From contig MNYE01000080.1 in NCBI GenBank assembly GCA_001873005.1, forward strand, positions 1 to 8,953: a stretch of DNA of 8,953 nucleotides, read 5' to 3'. The stretch comes from Dehalococcoidia bacterium CG2_30_46_9 (lineage in GTDB: Bacteria > Chloroflexota > Dehalococcoidia > GIF9 > AB-539-J10). Below are positions 1-5,001 of this stretch, piece by piece. The translations under genes and the position numbers were made by a program. Under the pieces are notes generated by a model. It was not told where the DNA came from. It ran no database searches and saw nothing but the letters and a program-made list of their open reading frames with translations. Each line of letters begins with the position of its first letter. Position 1 is the first letter of the stretch.

Positions 1-1
1 C

Positions 2-343
2 GCTGATAATATGCGATTACTGGAGCGTTTGGTAATGCTCAGAGTTATTGATAGTTTATGGATGGAACATCTCACTGCTATGGAGCATTTGCGTCAAGGT
101 ATAGGTCTGCAAGCCGTTGGCCAGCAAGATCCATTGGTAGTTTATAAGAAAGAGGGACATGCCCTATTTCAGGCTCTTTTGGCTAGTATTCAGCACGATG
201 TTGTCCGCAGTATATATCATGTTAGTATCTCTAAAGAGCCACCTCGCCAAAAACAGGCGGTGGCAGCCGGCAAAAAGGTAGGCCGTAATGACCCTTGCCC
301 TTGTGGCTCAGGCAAGAAATATAAACATTGCTGCGGCAAGTAA
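2..343 (+). CDS. secA: SecA preprotein translocase ATPase, C-terminal part (5'-truncated by window edge)
   Basis: This is the end of the SecA motor ATPase, which drives preproteins through the SecYEG channel at the cytoplasmic membrane. The reading frame is open to the left edge, so the ATG at 11 is internal rather than a start. The visible part begins in the helical scaffold/wing region ([20 protein letters not shown], then [19 protein letters not shown]). After a short charged linker it ends in the SEC-C zinc motif [18 protein letters not shown], a C-x-C-x8-CC pattern that in SecA binds zinc and contacts SecB or ribosomes. The stop TAA is at 341-343. The last 32 bases, including the stop, recur almost unchanged at 1786-1817. 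Identification is secure; only about 113 residues are visible. Confidence 0.96.
   Translation, partial: ADNMRLLERLVMLRVIDSLWMEHLTAMEHLRQGIGLQAVGQQDPLVVYKKEGHALFQALLASIQHDVVRSIYHVSISKEPPRQKQAVAAGKKVGRNDPCPCGSGKKYKHCCGK
312..343 (+). repeat. Direct repeat copy 1 (secA 3' end)
   Basis: This is the last 32 bases of secA, covering the KKYKHCCGK codons and the stop. It matches 1786-1817 in 29 of 32 positions by manual comparison. The mismatches are at 326, 334 and 339. Similarity stops at both edges of the 32 bases. Confidence 0.75.
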
Positions 344-377
344 GGTCATCCCGCTTACATTATTTACTAACCCCGGC

Positions 378-487
378 TGTCATTGCGAGCGAAACGTGGC
401 AATCTCACGCCCCTTGCCAAATGAGGTATAGTGATGAGTGGGCAATCCCTCCGAGATTGCTTCGGCACAGAGTGCCTCACAATGACA
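378..487. repeat. Palindromic intergenic repeat of the TGTCATTGCGAG...CTCACAATGACA type
   Basis: The outer arms are TGTCATTGCGAG (378-389) and CTCACAATGACA (476-487), complementary in 11 of 12 positions. Inner arms also pair: GCAATCTC at 399-406 with GAGATTGC at 453-460. The element is therefore about 110 bp, with nested terminal inverted repeats and an asymmetric centre. This end sequence belongs to a widespread class of non-coding dispersed repeats of bacterial chromosomes, resembling MITEs. It lies directly behind secA and could fold in RNA as a terminator or 3' stabiliser. It also yields spurious reading frames on both strands. Confidence 0.8.
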
Positions 488-509
488 ATAAACGCCCTCC
501 TACTTTTGC

Positions 510-536
510 TTGACAAATCTGGGGATTTGCTATAGT
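510..536 (+). promoter_or_regulatory. Sigma70-type promoter of the vapBC-like operon
   Basis: The -35 box TTGACA is at 510-515 and the extended -10 TGCTATAGT at 528-536, with a 15-nt spacer. The short spacer is partly offset by the TGn extension. The start point would fall inside the palindrome at 537-551, about 30 nt before the antitoxin ATG. This is the only strong consensus promoter in the secA-antitoxin gap. Confidence 0.6.
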
Positions 537-551
537 GTTGTAGACTACAAC
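537..551. promoter_or_regulatory. Operator-like perfect palindrome GTTGTAG-A-CTACAAC
   Basis: Two 7-bp arms are perfectly complementary around one central base, directly abutting the -10 box. Such a site fits autorepression by the downstream HTH antitoxin, which is the usual mode of type II toxin-antitoxin control. The binding itself is inferred. Confidence 0.6.
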
Positions 552-555
552 TATA

Positions 556-572
556 TTTCACGAGGTGTGAAA
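556..572 (+). promoter_or_regulatory. Small hairpin with the ribosome-binding site in its loop
   Basis: TTTCAC (556-561) pairs with GTGAAA (567-572), leaving a 5-nt loop GAGGT that contains the Shine-Dalgarno sequence. The A of the antitoxin ATG closes the stem. The 6-bp stem is weak, so it may only modulate initiation. Confidence 0.4.
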
Positions 573-889
573 TGGATACGAGACTTATAGAGGAGCTAGT
601 AAGCATAAGGGAGGCAGCCAATGAAAGCGGGCGAAATATGGAGACTGTGCGCAGGTGGATTTGGTCAGGTAAGTTACCTGCCCAGAAGCTTGGCAATCAA
701 CTTTTCATAAGGAAAAGTGACCTGACGGCATTTTTGAAAAGGTCGGGTGCAAATAAGCATGGGGCCTGGGATAGGCTCGAATCTATTGAGCGTGCAGAAG
801 CTCTGCAAAAGAGAATAAGAGCTAGAACAGGAACAGACTTTGATATTTCTGCCTTGATTGAGGAATCCCGTGGGGGGCACAGTGTGTGA
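572..889 (+). CDS. VapB-like antitoxin with excisionase/MerR-type helix-turn-helix
   Basis: This 105-aa protein is the likely DNA-binding antitoxin of the PIN toxin encoded next. Residues 10-55 form an excisionase-type winged HTH: SIREAANESGRNMETVRRWI, followed by a wing with basic and hydrophobic residues (GKLPAQKLGNQLFIRKSDLTAFL). Residues 65-105 are charged and probably helical, with a DISALIEESR segment that likely wraps the toxin. A GAGG site lies 4-6 nt ahead of the ATG at 572. The stop overlaps the toxin's GTG start (GTGA at 886-889), so the two are translationally coupled. The HTH and the palindrome at the promoter suggest autoregulation. This HTH type is less common in VapB proteins than AbrB or ribbon-helix-helix folds. 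Function is inferred from domain and context. Confidence 0.82.
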   Translation: MDTRLIEELVSIREAANESGRNMETVRRWIWSGKLPAQKLGNQLFIRKSDLTAFLKRSGANKHGAWDRLESIERAEALQKRIRARTGTDFDISALIEESRGGHSV

Positions 890-1320
890 ATAGTACTGTA
901 TGCATTGATGCCAGTCTAGCTTTGATGTGGCTATTACCTGCGGAGCGGAACGAAGCAGCCAATGCTTTGCGTCGAGAGTGGTATAAGAATGATATACAGA
1001 TTATTACTGCTTCTTTATTCCATGCCGAAGTTACCTCAGTTCTTAGAGAGCAAGTCTATTTTAACCGGCTCCCGCCTGAAGAAGGGGAACAGGCGTTTTC
1101 AACCTATTTAGAGATAGGGGTGAAAAGCGTTGATAGCCCTAGGCTTCAGGAAATGGCCTGGGAATTAGCCAAAAAATTTAATCTTCCCCGAACTTATGAT
1201 ATGCAATATTTAGCTGTTGCTGAACTAAATGACTGCGAATTGTGGACTAATGACAAGAGGCTCGTTAATTCGCTCCAGGGGAAGTTTCCTAGAATAAAAT
1301 GGGTAGGGGAGTATGGTTAA
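886..1320 (+). CDS. PIN-domain ribonuclease toxin (VapC family)
   Basis: This 144-aa protein has the length and acidic residues of a PIN-domain RNase, which in VapC toxins cleaves tRNA or rRNA using Mg2+ and is held inactive by its antitoxin. Visible catalytic-type residues are D8 in VCIDAS, E48 in FHAEVTSVLR, D105 in TYDMQYLAVAE and D123 in LWTNDKRL. The set is complete, so the enzyme looks intact. The start is GTG at 886, sharing GTGA with the antitoxin stop; a G-run at 872-877 can serve as ribosome-binding site. The TYDMQYLAVAE segment is typical of the family. Its RNA target cannot be told from sequence. Confidence 0.88.
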   Translation: MNSTVCIDASLALMWLLPAERNEAANALRREWYKNDIQIITASLFHAEVTSVLREQVYFNRLPPEEGEQAFSTYLEIGVKSVDSPRLQEMAWELAKKFNLPRTYDMQYLAVAELNDCELWTNDKRLVNSLQGKFPRIKWVGEYG

Positions 1321-1343
1321 GGGTGTAAGATCGAGAGGTAAAG

Positions 1344-1526
1344 ATGAAATGCCCCAATTGCGGTATCGAAATGACGGAGGTTTACAGTTGGATCGAACAC
1401 CCCGGACCGGGAGGACGGATGATAGGACATCCTGGTCCGCTGCGATATTATGAGTGTAAGCAATGCGGAAATAGAATTGAGGCAACACTGAAAGAAAAAG
1501 TAAGGAACTCTAATGCCAATTTATGA
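1344..1526 (+). CDS. Small zinc-ribbon protein, unknown function
   Basis: This 60-aa protein carries two CxxC knuckles, C3/C6 (MKCPNCG) and C38/C41 (YECKQCGNRIE), the pattern of a single zinc ribbon. The segment between them holds two copies of HPGP (19-22 and 29-32). GAGAGG at 1333-1338 is a good ribosome-binding site for the ATG at 1344. The gene starts 23 nt after the PIN toxin and its 3' end overlaps the next gene by 14 nt, so it is probably expressed with both. Nothing shows what it binds; nucleic-acid or protein contact is only a general expectation for such ribbons. Confidence 0.72.
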   Translation: MKCPNCGIEMTEVYSWIEHPGPGGRMIGHPGPLRYYECKQCGNRIEATLKEKVRNSNANL

Positions 1527-1779
1527 ATATAAAGCTATAGGCAATGCTCATTGCCAGCTATGTAAAGACAGGTTTGAGGTAAGGCAGGGGATAAACGATG
1601 AGCTGCTTAAAAGATGCCCCCAATGTGGTGCAGAGGTGAGGAAGCTCTTTTCCCGCCCCTTTTTGTGTCTGAAAGAATCCCTTAATCTGGAAGAGACTTT
1701 CGACACCCATACAGAAGAAGAGGCTGACGAATTAGGGCTGGAGGAAGGCTTTGCCGAAGACCAAATTTGGGATTGGTAG
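1513..1779 (+). CDS. FmdB-type zinc-ribbon protein
   Basis: This 88-aa protein opens with MPIYEY, the hallmark start of FmdB-type zinc ribbons, and has two CxxC pairs: C14/C17 and C35/C38 (RCPQCG), followed by VRKLFSRP. In typical members the first CxxC begins near residue 8. Here it is displaced by about six residues (KAIGNAH precedes it), so the loop is longer. The C-terminal 30 residues are strongly acidic and end in aromatic residues (EDQIWDW). AAGGA at 1502-1506 sits 6 nt before the ATG, inside the end of the preceding gene. The family was named after a putative formamidase regulator, but its biochemical role is not established. Confidence 0.78.
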   Translation: MPIYEYKAIGNAHCQLCKDRFEVRQGINDELLKRCPQCGAEVRKLFSRPFLCLKESLNLEETFDTHTEEEADELGLEEGFAEDQIWDW

Positions 1780-1785
1780 ATTGAA

Positions 1786-1817
1786 GCAAGAAATATAAAT
1801 ATTGCTGAGGCAGGTAA
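1786..1817 (+). repeat. Direct repeat copy 2 (non-coding near-copy of secA 3' end)
   Basis: These 32 bases match secA 312-343 in 29 positions. Read in the secA frame they give K-K-Y-K-Y-C, then an in-frame stop where secA has the second Cys. They are not part of any gene here. With copy 1 they bracket the VapBC/zinc-ribbon segment. The first 8 bases (GCAAGAAA) also form an inverted repeat with 1821-1828. Confidence 0.7.
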
Positions 1818-1824
1818 AATTTTC

Positions 1825-1853
1825 TTGCTGCTGATTAGCAGAATGGATATAAG
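1825..1853 (+). promoter_or_regulatory. Candidate promoter of the restriction-modification operon
   Basis: TTGCTG at 1825-1830 and TATAAG at 1848-1853 are separated by exactly 17 nt. They lie about 65 nt before the first gene of the operon, in the only sizeable gap upstream of it. A 5-bp inverted repeat (CTGCT 1828-1832, AGCAG 1837-1841) overlaps the -35 box. Boxes are near consensus but not perfect. Confidence 0.42.
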
Positions 1854-1918
1854 TTTTAGGTGAGATTAGATAGAATAATGAATGCGGCTACATTATTGTA
1901 TTTGCGGAGACACAGGAC

Positions 1919-2329
1919 ATGGTCATGATTGAGAAAATATCTAATGGAACTCCTTATGCTTCGATTTGTAGGGAACCTTATTCATTAAGTATTTTTGAGA
2001 GGAAAATAAATGGTGATCTAGCTATTATTGAGATGGACAATATCCAAAAGCTGATCCTGTTTAATAAGAGGTTTCTAGATTTGGAAGGTAGGGATAAAAG
2101 TTCTGGCTATTGCTTGGTACAGTGTATTGAGGGTGTTTGCAATATTGATTCCGTAGAAGAGTTCCGCAGGAAGTTGGATGAAATAACTAGAAAATACGCC
2201 AACGGCAATTATATGGACATTGACCCGATCTTGATTGCCAAAGCCTTTTCTCAAGATGTATTGGTCTTCATAGATAGCTATAATAGTCTACAGAAAAGGA
2301 AGCCTGTGAGGCTTTACACTTTTGGGTGA
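1919..2329 (+). CDS. Unrecognised 136-aa protein, first gene of the R-M operon
   Basis: I do not recognise this family. The protein is a soluble-looking mix of alternating hydrophobic and charged segments (DLAIIEMDNIQKLILFN; ILIAKAFSQDVLVFIDSY) without signal peptide, membrane segment, HTH or zinc motif. A GGAGA at 1906-1910 stands 8 nt before the ATG at 1919; an in-frame ATG at 1925 is an alternative. Its 3' end overlaps the TTG start of the nuclease gene by 8 nt, which implies coupled translation and a possible partnership with the nuclease, for example as an accessory subunit or specificity factor. That role is inference from position only. By eye its base composition is more A/T-rich than secA or polX, consistent with acquired DNA. 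Confidence 0.75.
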   Translation: MVMIEKISNGTPYASICREPYSLSIFERKINGDLAIIEMDNIQKLILFNKRFLDLEGRDKSSGYCLVQCIEGVCNIDSVEEFRRKLDEITRKYANGNYMDIDPILIAKAFSQDVLVFIDSYNSLQKRKPVRLYTFG

Positions 2330-3374
2330 TATAGTGGGTGCATTTATCTGCTCAATATCTGATAGGGATTGGGAAACTACTTTAACCAAGGGAATATATG
2401 GAAACAGAACCGGAAACATAAGGGGAGGTTTTTACAAAGATTTCGATCCAAAAACAAAGTATTCAATAATCAGAGACCTTGTTGGGATGAAGGTAGAGGA
2501 TGTGGTGTTCTTTCACATATTGGGGCGGGATAAACCTAGTAGTGTGCATGGTATCTATAGCATAAGAGGCGATCCATTCTATGATGAATCAAGAATTTGG
2601 GGTGATGACTTTGAGGTGTTTCCTTATCGCTTCTTATTTAGTCCGCATCCGAAATATAGGTATTTATGTGATTATGATGCAAACATCGAGGTAACCGATT
2701 TTTATGAGTTAATTGAAAACCGAAGAATATGGTCACTTGCGACCCTTGAGAATGAGGTAAATATGGAAGCAAGGAGTGTCAGAAGGATAGGAGAAGATGA
2801 AGCTAATGAGATCATTAGGCTATTACATCGGGACTATCGGCAACGCAGAAGACAGGAAAGAGTAAGATTCGATTTAGTGCAGCTACCTATTGATGTGATC
2901 CCTCTTTACAATGCAATAGGAGACATTGGGAGATATGAGAACTCTATTAAAGCATTCTTAATGTATAAGCTTGCCCAAGGGGATCCGTATCTTTTAAATG
3001 TCTTTGGAGGTGTAACGGACTTTATGAATGAGGTTTTTATAGCTCAGACTACAAGAAAAACTATTGATATTCTCTGTATAAATAGAGTTGAAGGTATGTC
3101 AACCTATGTCATTTGTGAGGTGAAAACAGGTAAATGTGATACCAAAGGTCTTTCCCAGGTTCTTTACTATATGGATCTGTTCAAGCAGAAGGATTTAGTA
3201 GACATAAACTCAGATATCATTGCTGGATGCTTGATTGGAAGGGCATTCGATGAGCATGTTATAGAGTATTCAAGAGAAAGGAATAGGCAGGGTGTGAATG
3301 GTTCGTTGATACTTCTTAAGTATCAACCATCTGTAAATGGGAGAAAGGCCACTTTTAGTCAGGTAGCTAGTTAG
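2322..3374 (+). CDS. Putative restriction endonuclease: EVE/PUA-like domain fused to PD-(D/E)XK nuclease
   Basis: This 350-aa protein seems to have two parts. Residues about 5-115 resemble an EVE/PUA-like domain (AFICSISDRDWE; then VEDVVFFHILGRD, GIYSIRGDPFYD, FPYRFLFSP). Such domains in other proteins bind flipped or modified bases. Residues about 195-310 have the layout of a PD-(D/E)XK nuclease close to the NucS/DUF91 style: E206 in a helix, D249 (TIDILCIN), E266-x-K268 (VICEVKTGK) and Q279 (LSQVLYYMDLF). The basic stretch RQRRRQERVR (173-182) links them. The methyltransferase gene follows after 12 nt, arguing for a type II-like restriction enzyme. The start is uncertain: TTG 2322 (GAGG at 2308) or GTG 2334 (GGTGAT at 2325). 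Nuclease assignment is fairly firm; the EVE assignment is tentative. Confidence 0.72.
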   Translation: MGDIVGAFICSISDRDWETTLTKGIYGNRTGNIRGGFYKDFDPKTKYSIIRDLVGMKVEDVVFFHILGRDKPSSVHGIYSIRGDPFYDESRIWGDDFEVFPYRFLFSPHPKYRYLCDYDANIEVTDFYELIENRRIWSLATLENEVNMEARSVRRIGEDEANEIIRLLHRDYRQRRRQERVRFDLVQLPIDVIPLYNAIGDIGRYENSIKAFLMYKLAQGDPYLLNVFGGVTDFMNEVFIAQTTRKTIDILCINRVEGMSTYVICEVKTGKCDTKGLSQVLYYMDLFKQKDLVDINSDIIAGCLIGRAFDEHVIEYSRERNRQGVNGSLILLKYQPSVNGRKATFSQVAS

Positions 3375-3386
3375 GGAGACGTGTTA

Positions 3387-4313
3387 ATGCAAGAGCTTGA
3401 GGGATTTACCGATAGAATCATATGTGGTGATTGTCTAGAGGTAATGAAAGCGATACCAGACAACAGCATTCACCTTGTAGTAACGTCTCCACCTTATAAT
3501 CTAGGGATAAGCTATGAGAATCACAATGATAATTTAGTTTATGGTGACTATTTAAGCTGGATGAAGGAAGTCTGGGTTGAAGTAAAGCGCATTCTTGTGA
3601 AAGGCGGACGCTTTGCTTTAAATATCGCCCCAACAAGCATTAAAGATTTTCGACCAATTCACCATGACTTCTCAAATCAGCTACGAGATATAGGCTTGAT
3701 CATGCGTACAGAGATAATTTGGTACAAGCAAACAATGAGACGCCGAACAGCATGGGGTAGCTGGAAAAGTCCAGCAAATCCCCATATCGTGCCTTCCTGG
3801 GAGTATGTGCTAGTTTTTTTTAAGGATTCGTGGGCTCTAGACGGTGATCCTAAAGATGCCGATATTACCGCTGACGAATTTATGAGATTCTCTGACGGCT
3901 TTTGGTATATCCCACCAGAGTCCCAGCGACATGGGCATCCCACTCCCTTCCCAGAAGAACTCGTCTACCGTCTTATCAAATTCTACACATATAAAGGCAA
4001 CATAGTGCTTGACATGTTTGGAGGGACTGGTACCGTGGCGACAGTGGCTCAAAAAACAGGGCGACATTTTATCCATATCGATATATCACCAAAATATTGC
4101 AAGATAGCCGAACAAAGATTGCAAATTGCCCATATGCTACAAGAATTTCCGCTTTCAACAGGCAAGGTAGGGAAAAAAGTGAAGGTAAGTGAGCTTTTCC
4201 CCGCAGAAGCAGGAAGACTTACATATAGCCAGGCGAAGGCAAAGAAAACTCCTCAGGTTCAATTGCTAGAATCAAAGGAAGATTACAAATCTTTGGAGGC
4301 AACGGATGCTTGA
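3387..4313 (+). CDS. Site-specific DNA methyltransferase (N4-cytosine or N6-adenine), R-M modification subunit
   Basis: The order of motifs is that of beta-class amino-methyltransferases. Catalytic motif IV TSPPYNLG comes first (near residue 35 from the upstream GTG). The AdoMet-binding motif I DMFGGTGTVA is near residue 211, followed by an acidic strand end (FIHIDISPKY). Between them lies a variable target-recognition region (MRRRTAWGSWKSP...HIVPSWEYVLVFFKD). Serine in motif IV is common in N4-cytosine enzymes but does not exclude N6-adenine. About 55 C-terminal residues are basic and low-complexity. GGGAG at 3374-3378 is 8 nt from ATG 3387 but only 2 nt from GTG 3381, so ATG is preferred (308 aa). 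It presumably protects the host sites cut by the upstream nuclease. Confidence 0.9.
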   Translation: MQELEGFTDRIICGDCLEVMKAIPDNSIHLVVTSPPYNLGISYENHNDNLVYGDYLSWMKEVWVEVKRILVKGGRFALNIAPTSIKDFRPIHHDFSNQLRDIGLIMRTEIIWYKQTMRRRTAWGSWKSPANPHIVPSWEYVLVFFKDSWALDGDPKDADITADEFMRFSDGFWYIPPESQRHGHPTPFPEELVYRLIKFYTYKGNIVLDMFGGTGTVATVAQKTGRHFIHIDISPKYCKIAEQRLQIAHMLQEFPLSTGKVGKKVKVSELFPAEAGRLTYSQAKAKKTPQVQLLESKEDYKSLEATDA

Positions 4314-4536
4314 TAGAGATGTAGTTGAGGAATTCCTCGATTGTCAATTCGATGGTATAGAGTTGGAAATTCCTCCTGATATTCCGAAGGACGCTCTGGT
4401 AGAAGCTTTTTGCCAGTATGTCGAGGATGATTATTACGAGTGGCTGAAGGACAACTTTAAGTCTTTCTTTAATCATGACAATCCCGATTGGGAGTGGATA
4501 AGGGAGAAAATTAAATACTTGGTTAAAGACCCTTGA
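4306..4536 (+). CDS. Small acidic protein of unknown function, coupled to the methyltransferase
   Basis: This 76-aa protein is rich in Asp, Glu and aromatic residues (EDDYYEWLKDN, NHDNPDWEWIREK) and strongly negatively charged. No known domain, Cys motif or membrane segment is visible. A strong GGAGG at 4295-4299 lies 6 nt before the ATG. The gene overlaps the methyltransferase end by 8 nt, and its own stop overlaps the ribosome-binding site of the following antitoxin. It is thus locked into the operon between the R-M and toxin-antitoxin genes. The acidity would suit a DNA mimic or a binding partner of a basic protein, but that is speculation. Confidence 0.68.
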   Translation: MLDRDVVEEFLDCQFDGIELEIPPDIPKDALVEAFCQYVEDDYYEWLKDNFKSFFNHDNPDWEWIREKIKYLVKDP

Positions 4537-4547
4537 GGAGGAAAACT

Positions 4548-4742
4548 ATGACCACACTAGGTAAAGAGAAGTTTATAACAGACAATAAAGGCAAAAAGGA
4601 AGCAGTGGTTCTGGATATTAAGCTCTACCAAGAAATTCTAGAGAACCTGGAGGATTTGCGGCTTCTGGCTGAGAGGAAGGATGAAGCTACGAGTTCTCTA
4701 CAAGAAGTGGAGGAGAGGCTAAAAGCTCGTGGTCTCTTATGA
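4548..4742 (+). CDS. Phd/YefM- or RelB-type antitoxin
   Basis: This 64-aa protein has the antitoxin pattern of a short N-terminal DNA-binding part (KFITDNKGKKEAVVLDIKLYQEILENLEDL) and a charged helical C-terminus (EEVxxRLKARGLL-like end) that would cover the toxin. The ATG at 4548 is chosen because GAGGAGG at 4535-4541 sits 6 nt ahead; a TTG at 4533 would put that site inside the gene. The gene overlaps the RelE-type toxin by 14 nt. The protein should neutralise that toxin and probably represses the module, though no operator is obvious because the upstream sequence is coding. Confidence 0.84.
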   Translation: MTTLGKEKFITDNKGKKEAVVLDIKLYQEILENLEDLRLLAERKDEATSSLQEVEERLKARGLL

Positions 4743-4992
4743 AGTCAGAATGACCCACTCAGCAGAGAGGGAACTCAATGCTCTGCCTAAGCCCATTGTG
4801 CCAGTCCTCTGGGAAAGAATAAAGGCTCTAGCAAGCGAACCAAAGTCAAAGCGTTCTAAGAAACTGAAAGGGGCAGAAAAAGCCTATCGGTTGCGAATAA
4901 GAGATTATCGTGTCATTTATACTGTTGATGATGAAGAGAGGTTAGTTATAGTTACTGCTGTTAGACATAGAAAAGAATCCTATCGGGGGTAG
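4729..4992 (+). CDS. RelE/ParE-superfamily toxin
   Basis: This 87-aa protein has the RelE fold signature: an N-terminal YEVRMTHSAERELNALPK strand-helix, then KLKGAEKAYRLRIRDYRVIYTVDDEERLVIVTAVRHRKESYRG. The basic residues of the last strands (R54, R56, R61, H80, R81) and Y85 match positions used by RelE-type mRNA interferases at the ribosome. ParE-type gyrase poisons share the fold but usually lack this combination, so RelE is favoured. The start is GTG 4729, with GGAGGAGAGG at 4709-4718. polX begins only 9 nt after its stop, without a promoter between them. It likely stabilises the adjoining R-M genes or acts as a stress-response toxin. Confidence 0.88.
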   Translation: MVSYEVRMTHSAERELNALPKPIVPVLWERIKALASEPKSKRSKKLKGAEKAYRLRIRDYRVIYTVDDEERLVIVTAVRHRKESYRG

Positions 4993-5001
4993 CTAAAGCC
5001 A

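Noticed and set aside
328..696. Open frames on both strands over the secA-vapBC gap (328-513 plus, 367-696 minus)
   Set aside because: They translate the palindromic repeat and the antitoxin start region; they have no ribosome site and give the low-complexity peptides typical of this repeat.
1786..1828. Terminator formed by GCAAGAAA (1786-1793) and TTTCTTGC (1821-1828)
   Set aside because: The arms match perfectly but the 27-nt loop has little structure and no T-run follows the second arm; overlap with the direct repeat and the promoter explains the sequence better.
1878..1928. A 16-codon leader peptide ahead of the 136-aa gene
   Set aside because: It has no suitably spaced Shine-Dalgarno sequence and no attenuator structure or codon bias; its overlap with the next start looks accidental.
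3418..4076. Minus-strand open frames opposite the methyltransferase
   Set aside because: They are antisense shadows of a gene with clear methyltransferase motifs and have no recognisable domains or start signals.
4533..4547. TTG start for the Phd/RelB-type antitoxin
   Set aside because: The first five codons are the ribosome-binding site of the ATG at 4548 and are not antitoxin-like sequence.
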